IMG/VR virus record: IMGVR_UViG_3300030104_005300
Span: 1 to 31,222 of that record
DNA: 31,222 nucleotides
DNA from: a virus
Reading direction: 5' to 3' (one strand)
Part shown: positions 27,734 to 31,222 of the stretch, piece after piece
Position numbering within the stretch: the stretch's first letter is position 1
Layout: every line of letters begins with the position of its first letter
The notes under the pieces: generated by a model
Databases searched by the model: none
What the model was told of the DNA's origin: nothing
Seen by the model: the letters and a program-made list of their open reading frames with translations, nothing else
Made by a program: the position numbers and the translations under genes

Positions 27734-28704
27734 TATTTATAGTACCTTCTTGAAGGGGTTGCGGTTCGTGTCATTTTGATAGACTTCATATCTGAGCTAT
27801 CTACATATTCTTGCCTACCTGTAACTTCTATTTCCCAAACATCGTCTGCGTGAGCCTCAGAATTGTCGGATGCCCCTGCAAATCTAATCTCTAATCCTCC
27901 AGCTAAAGGTTGGAAGTCTCCTGTAATTTTTTCGCTAGTAACGATTTGATTGTTTTTTAAACCATTTGCATCTTTTACATAAACACTATAAGTAGCTGTA
28001 CCTATTGCTCCAGCAGTATCTATATCAAGTTTAATTAAGTCCCAACTACCACTCCACTCTCCCCTTGTATCTACGGGGTACAATGCTCCTTGTATTGTTG
28101 TGGCTTCCCTTATAATCCCTTGAGAAGCGTCTGAAGTGTTTTGCCAAGATAAAGCCGCCTTACCTTCATTTAACAATCCTATATTATTTTCGGCTTCTTC
28201 CATAAATGATGTAGCAAGCTCAGAATTATGATCTTTAGTTCTTATCATAAAGCAAGCTGCAATCAAGCCAACTGTTCTTACTACCATATAGTCATAGTTA
28301 CCTGATTTATCTTTTAATTGCTCTCTTGGGAGGGAGGGGTCAACTCTTGAATCAAAGTATCGGCTTGCATCTGCTCTATATTGAGTTACCATACCTACAA
28401 ATTCTTCTCCCGCTTCCATTAATTTATCTGATGGAGTGTCGGCTGAATAGTAATAACATACATCTTCAGCAGAGTTGTAAAACCACTCCCCTTCAACATT
28501 TAAGTCGGTATGGGCTGATTGAGCTGGACCCAAGTCTTCCCCATTTGCAAATAATTGAGTTACTTGTCCGCTATCGTGAGCAGCATATTTACTACCCGAT
28601 ACTACTACCCATCCATAGATAGGAGACTTTTGGTCAAACTCATCTAATTGAGGAAATATTCTTTTCAATTCTTTATGTGTTATATATGTTGGGGCTGTAG
28701 CCAT
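27733..28704 (-). CDS. Head-tail connector / neck adaptor protein (323 aa)
   Basis: Located between the small basic head proteins and the tail terminator. N-terminus YITHKELKRIFPQLDEFDQK is the helix expected of adaptor (gp6/gp15-like) proteins, but the gene is far longer than the usual 100-150 aa. The C-terminal part (IKLDIDTAGAIGTATYSVYV, GDFQPLAGGLEIRFAGASDN, DDVWEIEV) is a beta-sandwich as seen on virion surface proteins. This looks like an adaptor with an extra domain. AATGG-type start at 28704; no motif beyond these. Confidence 0.6.
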   Translation of the reverse strand: MATAPTYITHKELKRIFPQLDEFDQKSPIYGWVVVSGSKYAAHDSGQVTQLFANGEDLGPAQSAHTDLNVEGEWFYNSAEDVCYYYSADTPSDKLMEAGEEFVGMVTQYRADASRYFDSRVDPSLPREQLKDKSGNYDYMVVRTVGLIAACFMIRTKDHNSELATSFMEEAENNIGLLNEGKAALSWQNTSDASQGIIREATTIQGALYPVDTRGEWSGSWDLIKLDIDTAGAIGTATYSVYVKDANGLKNNQIVTSEKITGDFQPLAGGLEIRFAGASDNSEAHADDVWEIEVTGRQEYVDSSDMKSIKMTRTATPSRRYYK

Positions 28705-28950
28705 TTATTTACCTCTCATTTTTTTTCTTACAGACCTAGAATAACTAGCTCTTTGTTTACCTTTTTTAGTTGCTGCTCTTTTCTTTTTATTCTCATAAGC
28801 TTTTTGCGACTTAGTTAAGCTTTCTCTAACAGATTTAGGTAGATAGCGACCTCTTTTACTCTTAGGTTTTTTCTTATCTTTAGCACTTAAATAATCCCAT
28901 TTTTGAGCAGTCCATTTTTTTAAAGAACGTTGTGATTTTTTAAGAGCCAC
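28705..28950 (-). CDS. Small Lys/Arg-rich head protein A (81 aa)
   Basis: GTG start at 28950 overlaps the upstream stop by one base (TAGTG). KSQRSLKKWTAQKWDYLSAK and SKRGRYLPKSVRESLTKSQK, ending in a basic strand. Families of such small basic proteins occur in the head modules of several marine and freshwater phages. Probably DNA-contacting or capsid-internal. Function not known. Confidence 0.65.
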   Translation of the reverse strand: MALKKSQRSLKKWTAQKWDYLSAKDKKKPKSKRGRYLPKSVRESLTKSQKAYENKKKRAATKKGKQRASYSRSVRKKMRGK

Positions 28951-29135
28951 TATCTATACCCTCCACCTTTTGCTTTATATTGCCTTGCAAGCATTTGAGC
29001 TTTTCTCGCAGACCATTGACCTGCCCTTCCACCCTTACTACCTGCTTTAATTTTATAAAAAAGTCTTTTACGCATAGTAGGTTTAGTATAATTTCCTGCT
29101 TCATTAACTCTGCTTTTTCTTTTTTTTCTAGCCAT
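28950..29135 (-). CDS. Small Lys/Arg-rich head protein B (61 aa)
   Basis: ATG at 29135. Contains KAGSKGGRAGQWSARKAQML and ARQYKAKGGGYR; the GQWSARKAQ motif recurs in small viral proteins I recall from diverse aquatic viruses. Very basic, Gly-rich end. Likely nucleic-acid binding or virion protein; function unknown. Confidence 0.65.
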   Translation of the reverse strand: MARKKRKSRVNEAGNYTKPTMRKRLFYKIKAGSKGGRAGQWSARKAQMLARQYKAKGGGYR

Positions 29136-29138
29136 AAT

Positions 29139-29396
29139 TTACCACATTTTGCAAGACCAGTATCTTGCAGTTGTTCTATCTTTAGCTGTAGCGCACCTAT
29201 GCCTCGCTCTAAAAGACTTGCGCCTTGCTGGGCTTGATTTTTTAATTCTCATATTAGGGTCTCCAAAAGAAACTCTCTTTGTTCTCCCTTTATCTTTAAC
29301 GTATACTTGGAATTTTTTCCTTCCATATCCCGCCTGACCTTTGCGAATACGACTTGGCTTGTTCAATCTAACTGATTTACCCTTAAACTTTGCCAA
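29139..29396 (-). CDS. Small basic head protein C with conserved RARHxC...ARYWSCKMW end (85 aa)
   Basis: TTG start at 29396, supported by AAGGAG about 9-14 bp upstream, and by the conserved start MAKFKGKSVRLNKPSRIRKG. FGDPNMRIKKSSPARRKSFR followed by RARHRC ... ARYWSCKMW gives a widely conserved small phage protein that also occurs in some large DNA viruses. Cys at RHRC and WSCK could bind zinc. Function unknown; the conserved neighbours suggest a virion protein. Confidence 0.75.
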   Translation of the reverse strand: MAKFKGKSVRLNKPSRIRKGQAGYGRKKFQVYVKDKGRTKRVSFGDPNMRIKKSSPARRKSFRARHRCATAKDRTTARYWSCKMW

Positions 29397-29397
29397 C

Positions 29398-29484
29398 TCA
29401 TTTTCTCCTTTTAATTCTTCTTTTCATTTTTCTTTTTTTAGGTCTACCTCTTTTTTTACCGTATGTTCCTTTACCGTATGGCAT
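29398..29484 (-). CDS. Tiny basic protein MPYGKGTYG... (28 aa)
   Basis: ATG at 29484 preceded by AAAGGAGGAG, a near-perfect ribosome binding site. Product MPYGKGTYGKKRGRPKKRKM continues with six basic residues out of eight. The MPYGxGTYG start recurs in short phage peptides. Shares the operon with the three larger basic proteins. Function unknown; a short DNA- or capsid-binding peptide is likely. Confidence 0.7.
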   Translation of the reverse strand: MPYGKGTYGKKRGRPKKRKMKRRIKRRK

Positions 29485-29494
29485 AACTCCTCCT

Positions 29495-31054
29495 TTATCC
29501 TAAGCTTATTACTCTAATATCTGTATCAACTTTTTGATTGCAACTTCTAGCTTCTAATGTTGCAATCCCATTAATTGTTGTTGCGTCGCTCTCTACACCC
29601 CCTGAATGACCTGCCTGTGTATTAGCACTTACCACAAACTCTGCATTAGCTGGTCCTGTAAAACTAATTGCCCCTGTTTCATAATTTATTGCTCCTGATC
29701 CACCACCACCTGAAAGAACACCTTTGCCATTGTCTGTCATAAATACTGCACTATTCTTAGTCTGTGTGTATGTTTCTTTGTCATAAAGAACATCATCAGG
29801 AAGTTTAGCTGCAACAGCAGCTTCTAACACACCAACTGCTGGGACAATTCCAACTCCAAATGGGGTAGTCCCACTTGATGGGGCTGCCATTAATATTGCA
29901 CCTGTAGAAAGTCTTGAGCTATCAGTTATTCTAATATCTCCATCAACTATACCTATTGTAGCTTTTTTACCTTTTAAATTAGTACCTGTTGTAAATTTAT
30001 CATTAATAGCACTTTGTATCTTAGTAATCACATTGCCAAAAGTAACATCTGAGCTATCAGTAGTAAATGCTACATCATCAGATGAACCGCCTGATATTGT
30101 TAGTGCAAATGTATATGTTGTTGATGTTGCTAGCCCTGACTTTGTACTTGCAGATATACCTGCTAATCCAAATTCTTGATAGCCTTGATTATAAAATTTT
30201 AATGCAACTGAACCTGGAACTAAGCCATCTGCTACTGCATCAGCTGTTCTTCCGTATCCAAAGAAGTTACTTGCTTTAAATTTACCTGAAAGATTTGTTT
30301 TAGCTACTGTAGCGCTACCATTACCACCCCCATTATAAGATGTGTCATCAAAGTCGTGGTGCATATTAAAGAAAGGCAATCTAACTGCAACATCATCTGC
30401 GTGAGTTGCTGCTGTCGAGCCATATAAACCTCTTACTATTGTGCAGGTACTATTAGCTAAATCTGCTCCTGTGCCAACTGCTGTTACTTCACATATCTCA
30501 TTTTCCAATCTAATTAAATCACCTACTTTAAAATATTTACTATGACCATCCTCTAAGTTAAGAGTTGTATGCGTTGCATCAGAGCCCATAGTGGCTGATG
30601 TGGCGTGGTCAACATCTGCGCCACTATCAACATAGTCATCTGAATGAGGTGCTGCATTATCAACCTTAACACCCATTCCCCCACCAACTGCTCCTGATGC
30701 TCCTATAAGTCTGTTATTAGGTAAGTAAACACACTCACCAGCAGGTAATAACATAGCTAAATAATGCGTTGCATCACTCATAGAGTCTGCTGTATTGTCT
30801 GCATCTGTAGTCCATTCTGCTGTGCTAATCAACAACTCACAAGCAACTGAACCTGTATTCTCTACAAGTATTGCTTTTGGAGCCACCATAGTATCATTTG
30901 CCACATCTCTTGAATAATTAACTAGATCAATTCCCCCATTAGAATTGTCTACTTTTATAGTTTTATCAAAGATAACATTATATGCACCTGATATTCTTTT
31001 TAAATACTCACCTCTTGGTGTTGTAATTTTTATTTCTTTTGTATAACCTGCCAT
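29495..31054 (-). CDS. Virion surface structural protein, capsid decoration or fibre (519 aa)
   Basis: Ser/Thr/Gly/Ala-rich and beta-rich. N-terminus has GEYLKRISGAYNVIFDKTIK and a segment HYLAMLLPAGECVYLPNNRL. Residues about 170-230 hold FKVGDLIRLENEICEVTAVG then TCTIVRGLYGSTAATHADDV, the V-G-D-L-I-x-x-x-x-E/D-x-M pattern of phage fibre/decoration modules. Later, TYTFALTISGG ... SDVTFGNVITKIQSAINDKF is like flagellin hook-hinge repeats found in surface proteins. Likely exposed on the head or collar. GGAGAG site before ATG at 31054. No enzyme motif. Confidence 0.6.
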   Translation of the reverse strand: MAGYTKEIKITTPRGEYLKRISGAYNVIFDKTIKVDNSNGGIDLVNYSRDVANDTMVAPKAILVENTGSVACELLISTAEWTTDADNTADSMSDATHYLAMLLPAGECVYLPNNRLIGASGAVGGGMGVKVDNAAPHSDDYVDSGADVDHATSATMGSDATHTTLNLEDGHSKYFKVGDLIRLENEICEVTAVGTGADLANSTCTIVRGLYGSTAATHADDVAVRLPFFNMHHDFDDTSYNGGGNGSATVAKTNLSGKFKASNFFGYGRTADAVADGLVPGSVALKFYNQGYQEFGLAGISASTKSGLATSTTYTFALTISGGSSDDVAFTTDSSDVTFGNVITKIQSAINDKFTTGTNLKGKKATIGIVDGDIRITDSSRLSTGAILMAAPSSGTTPFGVGIVPAVGVLEAAVAAKLPDDVLYDKETYTQTKNSAVFMTDNGKGVLSGGGGSGAINYETGAISFTGPANAEFVVSANTQAGHSGGVESDATTINGIATLEARSCNQKVDTDIRVISLG

Positions 31055-31063
31055 AATTCTCTC

Positions 31064-31222
31064 CTATTGGTAATGATATTTTACTATTAATTGTGCTGTA
31101 ACGTCATCTGTTCCACCTATGTTTTCTACAAAGGCTAAAACTACTTTATCTGCTACTACATCTGCTGAATCTACAGTTAATGTTGCTGATGTTATCCTGT
31201 CATCCCCTACTGTCAATGCACT
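31064..31222 (-). CDS. Structural protein fragment (C-terminal 52 aa; start outside window)
   Basis: The frame is open from the right edge to a TAG at 31066-31064. Beta-rich: RITSATLTVDSADVVADKVV and TAQLIVKYHYQ. Likely another virion protein upstream of the 519-aa protein, possibly a capsid cement or major-virion-type repeat, but only the tail is seen. Confidence 0.6.
   Translation of the reverse strand, partial: SALTVGDDRITSATLTVDSADVVADKVVLAFVENIGGTDDVTAQLIVKYHYQ

Noticed and set aside
1-31222. tRNA genes, integrase, CI-type repressor and insertion sequences
   Set aside because: Looked for TpsiC-arm sequence, integrase and transposase motifs on both strands; none was convincing in this window.

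Overview
The window is part of an AT-rich double-stranded DNA tailed phage genome with siphovirus-type genes: TerS, TerL, portal, scaffold, major capsid protein, tail tube, a G/GT frameshifted tail chaperone, tape measure and tail-tip proteins. No integrase or repressor is seen, so nothing here points to lysogeny. Strong GGAG-type ribosome binding sites fit a host that uses Shine-Dalgarno initiation. The small basic virion peptides (MPYGKGTYG..., ...ARYWSCKMW, ...GQWSARKAQ...) recall aquatic or marine phages, but that is from memory; the host cannot be named.

Layout. (1) 1-3031, minus: metallophosphoesterase-like protein (cut by the window edge), T4-type lysozyme, a 47-aa protein, major capsid protein and scaffold. 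(2) 3132-6428, plus: large terminase, portal and a virion morphogenesis protein. (3) 6396-7326, minus: small terminase and two tiny genes. (4) 7327-7809: a gene-free regulatory hub. (5) 7810-17145, plus: the early region. It begins with tiny genes and a GP88-family protein, then a terminator, a GC-rich 8-bp tandem repeat beside AT-rich repeats (candidate origin), an island of about a dozen tiny ORFs ending in a lipoprotein, and a GC-richer segment that looks like structured RNA. A strong sigma70-type promoter then leads into replication and recombination genes: a possible annealing protein, SSB, replisome-organiser-like protein, ParB-like protein, three nuclease-like proteins and NinB. (6) 17146-31222, minus: the tail and head-completion genes, read from right to left.

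The early region supplies DNA replication and recombination. The divergent hub and the divergent TerL/scaffold gap are the likely control points. The minus-strand blocks at both edges look like one late operon (capsid, then connector, then tail) that continues outside the window, but the two edges do not join directly into a coherent gene.

Most notable: a type-I-dockerin-like pair of calcium loops at the C-terminus of the tail-tip protein; a textbook GGGAAAA slippery site producing the tail chaperone fusion; a 270-nt segment with several stems and a potential pseudoknot; the GCGCCCCA array; and a packaging module split over three opposing transcription units.
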